A stretch of 26,904 bases of DNA from an uncultured Gemmatimonadota bacterium (GCA_946479015.1 CAMLEQ010000010.1:1-26904), one strand, 5' to 3'; shown: positions 1 through 7,481, counted from the first letter of the stretch. The notes: generated by a model from the sequence alone, not told the origin. Numbers and translations are program-made.

Positions 1-41
1 GGGGGGGGGGGGGGGCCGCCCCCCCCCCCCCCCCCCCGCCC
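1..41. repeat. G15/C19 homopolymer inverted repeat
   Basis: The window opens with 15 consecutive G, then CCG, then 19 consecutive C and a GCCC tail. G1-15 can pair with C19-33 around a 3-base loop, giving a 15-bp pure G:C hairpin. It could be a terminator of a gene to the left, a slippage-prone tract, or an assembly or sequencing error, because homopolymers of this length are error-prone and it lies exactly at the window edge. Confidence 0.6.
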
Positions 42-86
42 ACGTTGGTGGGGGGCGCGCGCCGCAGGCGCCGCCCCGCGCTCCTT

Positions 87-128
87 TCCCGTGTCCCGCT
101 TCCCGCTTCCCGAGTCCCGAGTCCCGCC
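87..128. repeat. Six tandem TCCCGNN heptamers
   Basis: Six head-to-tail 7-base units read TCCCGTG, TCCCGCT, TCCCGCT, TCCCGAG, TCCCGAG, TCCCGCC without interruption. They end 3 bases before the -35 box of the first operon. The array is purine/pyrimidine skewed and non-coding. Its role is unknown; copy number may vary by slippage. Confidence 0.75.
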
Positions 129-130
129 CA

Positions 131-168
131 TTGACGCTCTCACCCGCCGAATGTACCATATGGTACAT
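131..168 (+). promoter_or_regulatory. Promoter with 18-bp palindromic operator
   Basis: TTGACG at 131-136 (5 of 6 to TTGACA) is followed after exactly 17 bases by TACCAT at 154-159 (4 of 6 to TATAAT). The -10 box lies inside ATGTACCATATGGTACAT (151-168), a perfect 18-bp palindrome that also covers the first two bases of the ATG at 167. Transcription would be expected to start at about 166-167, so the message would be leaderless. A perfect palindrome over the -10 box is a typical repressor operator; the TetR protein encoded third in this operon is the obvious candidate ligand (inference). Confidence 0.72.
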
Positions 169-652
169 GAAACCCGTCATCGTTTCCGTGGACGTGCCCG
201 ACTCCCGCGACGTGGTCTACGACCTCCTGGCCGTCACCGCCGCGCACGAGTCGTTCACCGACCACATGATGAAAGATTGGAGCTGCTCGGGGCCCGAGCG
301 CGGCGTCGGCTCGAAGGCGCACGTGACCGTGGTGATGGGCGGACGGCGCGAGCCGGCCGACATCGAGGTCGTCGAGGACTCGCCACCCTGGCGCATCGTC
401 GAGCGTAACGTGAGCGCGGGGGGGCGTCGCGTGGGCACGGGCACGTACGTGCTGGACGAGCTGCCGAACGGCGGCACGCACGTGACCTTCACCTATGCGT
501 GGGAGCGCGCGCCGCTCATCGAGCGCCTCATGTCGCCTCTCGTGCGCCGCGTCATGCGCGGCGGGCTCCAGACCGGGATGAAGCGCCTCGCCGAGCAGCT
601 CGAGCGGCGGCGGCGCGGCGCCGGTGCCGGCGCCGCCGCGGCCCGGCGATGA
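167..652 (+). CDS. SRPBCC (START-like) family protein
   Basis: This 161-residue protein begins MKPVIVSVDV and has the SRPBCC layout: an N-terminal beta strand, a VYDLLAV helix segment, the central sheet with a TxVLDELPNGGTHVTFTYAW stretch, and a long C-terminal helix around GLQTGMKRLAEQLE. SRPBCC proteins bind hydrophobic ligands in a helix-grip pocket and include polyketide cyclases; the ligand here is unknown. The ATG at 167 is chosen over the in-frame TTG at 131 because that TTG is the -35 box and the domain starts at 167. The end is an Arg/Ala-rich tail. The stop overlaps the next start as ATGA, so this is the first gene of a coupled three-gene operon ending in a TetR regulator, which suggests a repressor-controlled response to a small hydrophobic compound. 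Confidence 0.85.
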   Translation: MKPVIVSVDVPDSRDVVYDLLAVTAAHESFTDHMMKDWSCSGPERGVGSKAHVTVVMGGRREPADIEVVEDSPPWRIVERNVSAGGRRVGTGTYVLDELPNGGTHVTFTYAWERAPLIERLMSPLVRRVMRGGLQTGMKRLAEQLERRRRGAGAGAAAARR

Positions 653-1266
653 GCACCGAGAGCGTCGAGCCGCTGCGCATCTTCGTCGCGGGGGCCACCG
701 GCGTCATCGGCGTGCGCCTCGTGCCGCTGCTGGTCGCGGCGGGGCACACCGTGGCAGGGATGACGCGCACCGCGGCCAAGGCGGGCGCGCTGCGCGCGCT
801 CGGCGCCGAACCGGTGGTCTGCGACGTCTACGACGCCGAGGCGCTCACCGCGGCCGTCGTCGCCTTCGCGCCGCAGGCGGTCATCCACGAGCTCACCGAT
901 CTGCCTGACGATGCGGCGCAGATCGCGGCCGGGCGCATGGCCAACGCGCGCATCCGGCGCGAGGGGACGCGGAACCTGCTCGCCGCGGCGCGCGCGGCGG
1001 GGGCGAGACGGTTCCTGGCGCAGAGCGTGGCGTGGCCGCTGACCGGCGACGGCGCCGCCGCCGTCCAGGAGCTCGAGAACACGGTGCTCCAGGCGGGGGG
1101 CGTGGTGCTGCGTTACGGGCAGTTCTACGGCGAAGGCACCTACCATCCCGACACGCTCCCGCCGCCGCGGGTCCACGTGGACGAAGCGGCACGGCGCACG
1201 GCCGAAGCGCTGTTCGCGCCGTCGGGGATCGTGACGGTCGTGGACCCCGAGACGGACGCGGTGTGA
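649..1266 (+). CDS. Short SDR/epimerase-like NAD(P)-binding protein
   Basis: The 205-residue product starts MSTESVEPLR and carries the Rossmann dinucleotide motif GATGVIG at residues 15-21, followed by an SDR-like core with an AQSVAWP strand and an LRYGQFYGEGT segment typical of NAD-dependent epimerase/dehydratase proteins. It is much shorter than usual extended SDRs (about 300 residues). The stretch that normally carries the catalytic YxxxK is missing: after the serine strand it runs directly into QELENTVLQAGG. It may therefore be a non-catalytic NAD(P) sensor or a reduced reductase (inference). Its start overlaps the SRPBCC stop (ATGA) and its own stop overlaps the TetR start (GTGA), so the three genes are translationally coupled. 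Confidence 0.8.
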   Translation: MSTESVEPLRIFVAGATGVIGVRLVPLLVAAGHTVAGMTRTAAKAGALRALGAEPVVCDVYDAEALTAAVVAFAPQAVIHELTDLPDDAAQIAAGRMANARIRREGTRNLLAAARAAGARRFLAQSVAWPLTGDGAAAVQELENTVLQAGGVVLRYGQFYGEGTYHPDTLPPPRVHVDEAARRTAEALFAPSGIVTVVDPETDAV

Positions 1267-1877
1267 GCCGCCCGGAGCCACGCGTGACCACACGCGGCCA
1301 GCAGTCCAGGGAGCAGTTGCTGGCCCGAGCCGTCGACTACGTCGCGCGCGAGGGGGTCGCCGATGTGAGCCTGCGCCAGCTCGCGACCGAGCTCGGCACC
1401 AGCCACCGCATGCTGATCTACCACTTCGGCTCGAAGGAGGGGCTGCTGGCGGCCGTGGTGAAGGAGGTGGAGCGCCGGCAGCGCGAAGCGCTCGCCGAGC
1501 TGCGGCTCGATCCGTCGATGCCGCCCGCGGAGATCGGCCGGCGGATGTGGCGGCGCTTCGCCGATCCCGAGATGTGGCCGCTCGAGCGGCTCTTCTTCGA
1601 GCTGTACGCGCGGGCGCTCCAGGGGCGCGAGCATACCGGCGACTTCCTGCGCGGCGCGATGGAGCCGTGGCTCGAGCAGCTCACCGAGCTGCACCGCTCG
1701 TGGGGGGCGCCGCGCGCGACGGCGCGCGCGCAGGCGCGGCTGGGCATCGCCGTCGCCCGCGGGCTGCTCCTCGACCTGCTCGCCACCGGCGACCGGCGCG
1801 GAGTCGATCAGGCGATGAAGCTGTTCGTCGACCTGGTCGAGCGGGAACAGGGGCGGGAGGGGACCGACGGGGAGTGA
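1263..1877 (+). CDS. TetR family transcriptional regulator
   Basis: The 204-residue protein has an N-terminal TetR DNA-binding domain: helix 1 near SREQLLARAVDYV, then the helix-turn-helix VSLRQLATELGTSHRMLIYHF at residues 35-55 and the usual KEGLLAAVV continuation. The C-terminal half is all-helical, as expected for the ligand-binding and dimer domain. GTG at 1263 is chosen because it makes a GTGA overlap with the upstream stop; GTG at 1284 is a possible shorter start. Regulator and two small-ligand proteins share one promoter with a perfect palindrome over the -10 box, which predicts autorepression relieved by a ligand (inference). It converges with the PLP enzyme gene, only 12 bases apart, with no hairpin between. 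Confidence 0.93.
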   Translation: MSRPEPRVTTRGQQSREQLLARAVDYVAREGVADVSLRQLATELGTSHRMLIYHFGSKEGLLAAVVKEVERRQREALAELRLDPSMPPAEIGRRMWRRFADPEMWPLERLFFELYARALQGREHTGDFLRGAMEPWLEQLTELHRSWGAPRATARAQARLGIAVARGLLLDLLATGDRRGVDQAMKLFVDLVEREQGREGTDGE

Positions 1878-1889
1878 TCTCGCGTCGTC

Positions 1890-2855
1890 CTACCGTCCCG
1901 CGAGCACCCGCGAGTAGACGTCGCGGTCGACGTTCCCTCCGGTGAGCACCACCGCCACGCGGCGGCCGGCGATGCGGTCGCGCTCCTGGAGCGCCGCGGC
2001 CAGCGCCGCCGCTCCCGCGCCCTCGGCCACGTTGTGCGTGTCGGAGAAGAGGACGCGCATCGCCTCCTCCACCTCGGCGTCGGTGACCGTCACCACGCGG
2101 GACACGCGATCCTGCATCAGCGCGAGCGCGGTCGGGTCCGGCGTCCGGCACGCCATGCCATCGGCGATGGCGGTGGTCGCCTCGTGCGAGATGGGCTGCC
2201 CGGCGGCGAGAGAGAGCGCGTAGGCCGGCGCCGCCGCCGAGACCACCGCCACGACCTCGCTGGCGAGACCGAGCGCCTCGCGCGCGGCGAGCACGCCGCA
2301 CACGCCACTCCCCAGCCCCACGGGCACGTACACCGCATCGAGCGGAGGCGCGCCCTCGAACAGCTCCAGCGCGTACGTCGCCACGCCCGCCACGAGCATC
2401 GGATGGAACGACGGCAGCATGTGCCAGCCACGCTCCTCCGCCATGCGCGCGGCGGCTTCCCGCGCCGCCTGGAAGTCGCGCCCCTCCTCCACCAGCTCGA
2501 CGCCGAGCGCGCGCATCGCCGCGTTCTTCTCGCGGCCGTTCCCCTCCGGTACCACCACCGCCGCGCGAAGCCCGTGGCGGCGCGCCGCGAAGCCAATGGA
2601 CTGGCCGTGGTTCCCGCGCGTCGCGGTCACCAGCCCCGCGATCCCCGGCGTGGTGCGGTGGATGTGATCGGAGTACACGAGACCGCCGCGCACCTTGAAG
2701 GCGCCCACGGGGGTGTGATTCTCGTGCTTCACCCACACCTCGGCACCCACGCGCGCCGAGAGGAGGGGCCACGCGTACTGCGGGGTAGGGGACAGCGCCG
2801 CGTACACGACGTCGCGGGCGCGCCCGAGATCGGCCTTCGATGGCAGCTCGCTCAT
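1890..2855 (-). CDS. PLP-dependent threonine/serine dehydratase-like enzyme
   Basis: This 321-residue fold-type II PLP enzyme begins MSELPSKADL. The PLP-binding lysine is Lys54 in GAFKVRGG; GNHGQS (81-86) is the substrate-carboxylate loop, and GLGSGVCG (180-187) takes the place of the glycine-rich phosphate loop. VVLTGGNVD near the C-terminus matches the family's final strand. There is no C-terminal ACT domain, so it is the short catabolic type (threonine/serine dehydratase or hydroxyectoine-pathway EutB-like) rather than biosynthetic IlvA; substrate cannot be fixed from sequence. It lies 68 bases downstream of the epoxide hydrolase gene on the same strand and may be the last gene of the MFS operon. 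Confidence 0.88.
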   Translation of the reverse strand: MSELPSKADLGRARDVVYAALSPTPQYAWPLLSARVGAEVWVKHENHTPVGAFKVRGGLVYSDHIHRTTPGIAGLVTATRGNHGQSIGFAARRHGLRAAVVVPEGNGREKNAAMRALGVELVEEGRDFQAAREAAARMAEERGWHMLPSFHPMLVAGVATYALELFEGAPPLDAVYVPVGLGSGVCGVLAAREALGLASEVVAVVSAAAPAYALSLAAGQPISHEATTAIADGMACRTPDPTALALMQDRVSRVVTVTDAEVEEAMRVLFSDTHNVAEGAGAAALAAALQERDRIAGRRVAVVLTGGNVDRDVYSRVLAGR

Positions 2856-2923
2856 GCGGGAAGGATGCCGCCGGTGCCGCGAACGCGGTAGCGGTCGCGC
2901 GATGACGCGCGGGCCGGCGTCGC

Positions 2924-4042
2924 TCAGCGCCCGATCTCCCGCTTCACGAAGCCGATGATCTCCGCGTTCACCTCCGCCGGTCGCTCCTGCTGCGTCCAGT
3001 GGCCGCAGTCCGGGAGGAACACGATCCGGCGCAGGTTCGGCACGGCCGCGATCATCGGATCGAACTGGCCGAACACCACCGCGGGATCCCGCTTTCCACC
3101 CACGAACAGCGTGGGCTGGTGGATGATGCTCGCGCCGAGCTGCGGCAGCTCGCGCCAGTCGCTGTCCGCATTCCGATAGTAGCTCAATCCCCCGCGAAAG
3201 CCGCTCCGCCTGAACGCGGTGGCGTAGCGGTCGAGGTCCCGCCGCGACAGCCATGGCGGTAGCTGCCGCGGCTCGGGCATCCCGTCGAGCACTCCGGCGC
3301 TGGCCGGCTTCCCGGTGAAGAGATACTGGAGCAGTCCCTCCGGCGCCTCGGCGGACAGCGCGAAGTAGAAGCGACGGAGCGAGTCCTCGGGATCGCGTCC
3401 GAGCTCGGCCTCGGCGACTCCCGGTCTCTGGAAGTAGTCGAAGAACGAGAAGTGGCTCGCTGAGAATCGCGCGATGGCGGTCGTCGGTGGCTCCTTGGTC
3501 CGCGCGTGGTACGGCACGCTCAGCGCGACGAGGCTCGCGATGCGATCGGGATGCAGCTGCACGCACGCCCAGGCGACGTTCGCGCCCCAGTCGTGGCCGA
3601 CCAGCACGCAGCGCTCGGCGCCGATGGCGTCGAGCAGCCCAACGATGTCCGCCGTCAGCTCGCGCATCGAGTACGCGCCCACGTTCGCCGGGGCATCCGT
3701 GTCGCCATAGCCGCGGAGGTCCGGGGCGATGGCGTGGAAGCCCGCGGCCGCGAGCGCGGGGAGCTGATGGCGCCACGAGTACCAGGTCTCGGGGAAGCCG
3801 TGGAGGAGCACGACGGGATACCCTCGCCCCGCCTCGGCGATGTGCATGTGGATCCCGTTGGTCGCGAGGCGCCGATGACGGATCTCCGGGGTGGCGGACG
3901 TGTCGGCGGTGCGGGACAGAGCGCGCCCGCTGCCGAGCGCGAGGCTCGCGCCCGCGAAAGCAGAGGACTCCAGGAACTGGCGCCGCGAGCAGACGGGCAG
4001 CGCGTGGTCATTATCTCCATGATGATCGTGTATCGGCTGCAT
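2924..4042 (-). CDS. Tat-exported alpha/beta hydrolase, epoxide hydrolase-like
   Basis: The 372-residue protein starts MQPIHDHHGD. A twin-arginine signal is visible as CSRRQFLESSAFAGASLALG (residues 18-37), so it is probably exported folded. The alpha/beta-hydrolase core follows: oxyanion motif HGFPETW (81-87), nucleophile Asp151 in VGHDWGANVAW, probable acid Asp319 in GKRDP, and base His348 in CGHWTQQERP. Asp as nucleophile in GHDWG marks the soluble epoxide hydrolase/haloalkane dehalogenase group; HGFP favours epoxide hydrolase. A strong Shine-Dalgarno AAGGAG (complement of 4051-4056) sits 8 bases before the start, inside the end of the MFS gene. The two are therefore an operon. A periplasmic epoxide hydrolase beside an exporter suggests handling of a reactive epoxide (inference). 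Confidence 0.9.
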   Translation of the reverse strand: MQPIHDHHGDNDHALPVCSRRQFLESSAFAGASLALGSGRALSRTADTSATPEIRHRRLATNGIHMHIAEAGRGYPVVLLHGFPETWYSWRHQLPALAAAGFHAIAPDLRGYGDTDAPANVGAYSMRELTADIVGLLDAIGAERCVLVGHDWGANVAWACVQLHPDRIASLVALSVPYHARTKEPPTTAIARFSASHFSFFDYFQRPGVAEAELGRDPEDSLRRFYFALSAEAPEGLLQYLFTGKPASAGVLDGMPEPRQLPPWLSRRDLDRYATAFRRSGFRGGLSYYRNADSDWRELPQLGASIIHQPTLFVGGKRDPAVVFGQFDPMIAAVPNLRRIVFLPDCGHWTQQERPAEVNAEIIGFVKREIGR

Positions 4043-4047
4043 GTACT

Positions 4048-5517
4048 TCACTCCTTCACGTGATCGGTGGAGAGATTGCCCCGCCCGAGCCAGCGACCGG
4101 GCCAACCGGGGAGGAGCAATCCGCTGGCGCAGGCCACGAGGGTTACCCAGAACGTCAGCATGTACGCGTGCCGAAGTCCCGTCAGGCGGTCGGAGCAGGC
4201 CCCGGCGAGCACGGTGGACAGGATCGCCACGCCGAGTGCCTGTGCGATGAAGCGCGTCGAGCTCACCAGCGACGAGCCGCGCGCCATCCGGGCCCGCGGC
4301 ACGGCGCCCATCGCGGTGGTGAACGTCGCCTGCATGATGAGACCGATCGCGAGCCCACGCTCCGCCATGAGCACGAGGATGTGGGACGTCGGCGTCGATG
4401 CCCCGAGGTGCGCCAACGCCCAGGCGTTCCGGAGGAGAACCGCGCAGCCGGTGCCCACGAGGACGCGCGGCCCGATCTCGTCGTACAATCGCCCGGCGAT
4501 GGGGCTCACGATGCCGGATGCGATCGCGAGAGGCAGGAGGATCATGCCGGATGCGAGCGCCGTGCGCCCTCGCAGCGCCTGCAGGTAGACCGGCATCAGG
4601 AACTCCGCGCCGAACAGCGCGATCACGGCCACCCAGCCGGCGACGTTGGCGGTGAGGAAGGTGCGGTCCTGGAAGAGCCGCAGATCGAGGAGCGGATCCG
4701 CGGCGCCGCGAGCCTCGGCGATCGCGAACACGACGAGGACGGCGGCCCCGGTCGCGAGCGGCGCCAGCACGGTCGCCGAGCGCCAGCCCTCGCGCGCGGT
4801 GGTGGAGGCGCCGTAGAGCACGCACCCGAACCCGATCACCACCGCGCCGATGGCGACCGGGCTCAGTCGCGCGGGGCGGTGGTCACCATGCCCCCGCGCG
4901 CCGCGTGGGAGCAGCCAGCGCGCGAGCGCGATCGCCAGGGCGCCGACCGGCACGTTGACGAGGAAGATCCATCGCCAGAGGGCCCGGTCGACGAGCACGC
5001 CGCCCAGGATGGGACCGAGCGCCGGCGCGGCGACCATCGCGAGGCCGAAGATGCCGAACGCGCGCCCCTGCTCGCCCGGCGGAAACGCGAGGAAGAGCAT
5101 GGCGACGCCGAGCGGCTGAGCGATCCCGCCGCCGATCCCCTGCACGGCGCGCGACGCGATCAACGCGCCGAGCGATGGCGCCAGCCCGGACATGATCGAG
5201 CCGAGCACGAACGTGCAGAGCGCGCCGATGTACACGCGCTTGATGCCGAACCGGTCGGCGACGCTGCCGGCCACGGGCGTGGCGACACCGAGGGCGAGCA
5301 CGTAGACGCTCAGCACCCACTGCACGGCATCGGGCCCGACGGCGAAGGTGCGCTGGAGCGTCGGGAAGGCGACGCTCATGACGGTGGAGTCGAGCACGAT
5401 CATCCACACGCCCGCCACGACCGTCGCCAGGACGCCCCACTTGCCAGGAGCGTCGCGCCCGGTGGGCGGCGGCGCTTGGTGGACACTCGAGGGTACGGGC
5501 ATATCCTTGAATATCAT
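4048..5517 (-). CDS. MFS transporter, DHA2 (14-TM drug:H+ antiporter) type
   Basis: The 489-residue membrane protein has the DHA2 pattern. TM1 carries VWMIVLDSTVMSVAFPTL; motif A appears as GSVADRFGIKRVYIG, and motif C as APALGPILGGVLVD. The length and about 14 hydrophobic segments fit EmrB/QacA-type multidrug or metabolite exporters of the inner membrane, driven by protons. ATG at 5517 and ATG at 5502 are both in frame; both lie inside the inverted repeat 5498-5544. TAAAAT on this strand (5528-5523) ends 5 bases before the A of ATG 5517, so the message may be leaderless. The stop is 5 bases from the hydrolase start. The divergent gene is an ABC exporter, so two export systems may share control. 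Confidence 0.93.
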   Translation of the reverse strand: MIFKDMPVPSSVHQAPPPTGRDAPGKWGVLATVVAGVWMIVLDSTVMSVAFPTLQRTFAVGPDAVQWVLSVYVLALGVATPVAGSVADRFGIKRVYIGALCTFVLGSIMSGLAPSLGALIASRAVQGIGGGIAQPLGVAMLFLAFPPGEQGRAFGIFGLAMVAAPALGPILGGVLVDRALWRWIFLVNVPVGALAIALARWLLPRGARGHGDHRPARLSPVAIGAVVIGFGCVLYGASTTAREGWRSATVLAPLATGAAVLVVFAIAEARGAADPLLDLRLFQDRTFLTANVAGWVAVIALFGAEFLMPVYLQALRGRTALASGMILLPLAIASGIVSPIAGRLYDEIGPRVLVGTGCAVLLRNAWALAHLGASTPTSHILVLMAERGLAIGLIMQATFTTAMGAVPRARMARGSSLVSSTRFIAQALGVAILSTVLAGACSDRLTGLRHAYMLTFWVTLVACASGLLLPGWPGRWLGRGNLSTDHVKE

Positions 5518-5544
5518 AAACTATTTTATGTATTCAAGTATGCC
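5498..5544. promoter_or_regulatory. Divergent operator/promoter: 20-bp-arm inverted repeat
   Basis: Right arm TTTATG-TATTCAAG-TATGCC (5525-5544) is fully complementary to left-arm blocks GGCATA (5498-5503), CTTGAATA (5506-5513) and CATAAA (5515-5520), with bulges TC and T; the centre is CTAT. It is an AT-rich island in very GC-rich DNA. Each arm contains an in-frame ATG for the gene reading outward (5517 and 5502 on -, 5528 and 5540 on +). TAAAAT (- strand, 5528-5523) and TAAACT (+ strand, 5517-5522) are overlapping -10-like boxes, each with 5 bases before its outward ATG. This looks like one operator controlling two back-to-back, possibly leaderless, promoters. No good -35 box was found for either. 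Confidence 0.7.
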
Positions 5545-7477
5545 GCCGTCCGGACGGCCCTCGCCTGGCGTGACGGCGGGACGGAGCTCGTCGTCCTTCC
5601 CGCTGGCGCGCACCCACTGCCGGGCGCGTGTGCCGTCGCCGTACCCTCTGCCGTACCCTCCCGTGCGTTCGCACCTGTCGCTCGCCCGCCGAGCGCTGTC
5701 GTCGTTCGTGCGCCCCGATGCGCGGCGCACCTGCCTCACCTTCCTGGCCGCGCTCGCGGTCTCCGTGGCCGCCGCGTGCGAGCCGCTCATCCTCAAGACG
5801 CTCGTGGACCGGCTCGCGGCCGTGAGCGTGGCGGCCGCCGGCGCCGGCGCCGCGCGCGCGATCGCCGCCGGGATCGCCCTCTTCGCCGCCGTCCTCGCCT
5901 TCCGCATCATCGGCGCGGCGTGGGTGATGACCTCCACCTGGCGCGTGCGATTCGACTTCGAGTACCGCCTCCGCTCCCAGGTGGCGGCGAAGTTGAGCGT
6001 CATCTCCGCGCGCACGCAGGCGGAGATCGGCACCGGCGGGCTCCGCTACGCGATCGACGCGAGCGCGCCGCAGAGCGCCAGCGCGTTCACCGACGTCGCG
6101 TTCAAGCTCGCGCCGGCGCTCCTCTACATCGGCATCGCCGCCGCCAGCATGGCGCGCCTGGACGGCGCGCTCGCGCTGATGGTCCTCGGCTGCCTCCCGC
6201 TGCCGGCCGCCGTCGCCGCGCTCAAGGCGTCGCGGCAGACCGCGCGCGACCGGATGCAGCACCGCTTCTGGACGCGCCTCTGGGCGTGGTACGCGGAGGT
6301 GATGCACGGGATGGCCACCGTGCGCGCGTTCGCGAACGAGCACGCCGAGGAGCGGCGCTTCACGCGGCGCCTCCGCTGGGCGTTCGCGTGCATCCACCGC
6401 GGGATCGCCGTGGACGCCGGCGTCACGGCGGCAGCGGGGATCGCGGAGCTGGCGGCGCGAGTGGCCGTGCTCTGGTACGGCGGCTTCCTCATCCTGCACG
6501 GTCGCATGACCGTCGGCACGCTGCTCGCCTTCCTCGGCTTCGTCGGCGGCGTGTTCGCTCCGCTCCAGCAGCTCGTGGACCTCTACCCGGCGGTGCGCAA
6601 GGCGGTGGTGGCGCTGACGGCGGTGTTCGCGGTGCTCGATGCGGAGGAGGAGGCGCCCGATCTCCCCGAGGCGCGCCCCGCCCCGCGCTTCACGGGGCAC
6701 GTGCGCTTCGACGGCGTGTGCTTCTCGTACACGGGGGACCGGCAGGCGCTGGAGGAGCTGACGCTCGAGATCCGCGCCGGGGAGACGGTGGCGCTCGTGG
6801 GGCCATCGGGGAGTGGGAAGTCCACCATCCTGCGACTGCTACAGCGCACGCACCACCCCACGAGCGGGCGGGTGCTGATCGACGGTCACGACGTGCGCGA
6901 GCTGGCGGTGCAGAGCGTGCGCCGGCAGCTCGGCGTGGTGCCGCAGGACGTGGTGCTGTTCAACGACAGCATCGCGGCGAACATCGCCTACGGCCGCCCG
7001 CGGGCGGCGCGCGCTGAGATCGAGCGCGCCGCGCGCGCCGCGAACGCGCACGACTTCATCATGGCGCTCCGCCACGGCTACGACACGAGCATCGGTGAGG
7101 GGGGACGGGCGCTCTCCGGCGGACAGCGGCAGCGCATCGCCATCGCGAGAGCGTTTCTCGTGGACCCGGCGATCCTCCTCCTCGATGAGGCGACCGCCGC
7201 GCTGGACACCGAGTCGGAGCAGGCGGTGCAGCAGGCGCTGCGCGCGCTGCGCCACGGGCGCACCACGCTCATCGTCGCCCACCGCCTCAACACCGTGCGC
7301 GACGCCGACCGGATCGTGGTGATCCGCGACGGCCGCGTGGTGGGCGACGGCACGCACGACGCGCTGCTCGCCTCCTGCCCCACGTACGCGGCGCTGGTGC
7401 GCCACCAGCTCGGTGCGGAGCCCGGGGGAGCGCCGGCGCCCGCCGCGCCCCCGCAGGGGGTCGCGCTCGTGGCGTGA
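5528..7477 (+). CDS. ABC exporter half-transporter (TMD fused to NBD)
   Basis: This protein fuses an N-terminal type IV (exporter) membrane domain to an ATPase. The first membrane helix begins near TCLTFLAALAVSV. The ATPase has Walker A GPSGSGKST, Q-loop VVPQDVVLF, signature LSGGQRQRIAIARA, Walker B ILLLDEATAALD, D-loop LDTESEQ and H-switch IVAHRLN. Together these mark an MsbA/ATM1-like half-exporter that works as a homodimer in the inner membrane. The start is uncertain: ATG 5528 gives 649 residues with a long Pro/Ser-rich leader containing a duplicated 12-base CCGTACCCTC segment; ATG 5540 and GTG 5663 are alternatives, and 5663 best fits the usual distance to the first helix. It is divergent from the MFS exporter. 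The substrate is unknown. Confidence 0.93.
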   Translation: MYSSMPPSGRPSPGVTAGRSSSSFPLARTHCRARVPSPYPLPYPPVRSHLSLARRALSSFVRPDARRTCLTFLAALAVSVAAACEPLILKTLVDRLAAVSVAAAGAGAARAIAAGIALFAAVLAFRIIGAAWVMTSTWRVRFDFEYRLRSQVAAKLSVISARTQAEIGTGGLRYAIDASAPQSASAFTDVAFKLAPALLYIGIAAASMARLDGALALMVLGCLPLPAAVAALKASRQTARDRMQHRFWTRLWAWYAEVMHGMATVRAFANEHAEERRFTRRLRWAFACIHRGIAVDAGVTAAAGIAELAARVAVLWYGGFLILHGRMTVGTLLAFLGFVGGVFAPLQQLVDLYPAVRKAVVALTAVFAVLDAEEEAPDLPEARPAPRFTGHVRFDGVCFSYTGDRQALEELTLEIRAGETVALVGPSGSGKSTILRLLQRTHHPTSGRVLIDGHDVRELAVQSVRRQLGVVPQDVVLFNDSIAANIAYGRPRAARAEIERAARAANAHDFIMALRHGYDTSIGEGGRALSGGQRQRIAIARAFLVDPAILLLDEATAALDTESEQAVQQALRALRHGRTTLIVAHRLNTVRDADRIVVIRDGRVVGDGTHDALLASCPTYAALVRHQLGAEPGGAPAPAAPPQGVALVA

Positions 7478-7481
7478 CCCC

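Noticed and set aside
87..128. Heptamer array as a CRISPR
   Set aside because: The units are 7 bases long and contiguous, with no spacers and no cas genes.
131..166. TTG at 131 as the start of the SRPBCC protein
   Set aside because: The TTG belongs to a well-spaced -35 box, and the extra 12 residues lie over the promoter and palindrome; ATG 167 fits the domain.
3487..7017. A 1176-residue plus-strand open frame across the hydrolase and MFS genes
   Set aside because: It is antisense to two genes with intact catalytic and membrane motifs and has no domain of its own.
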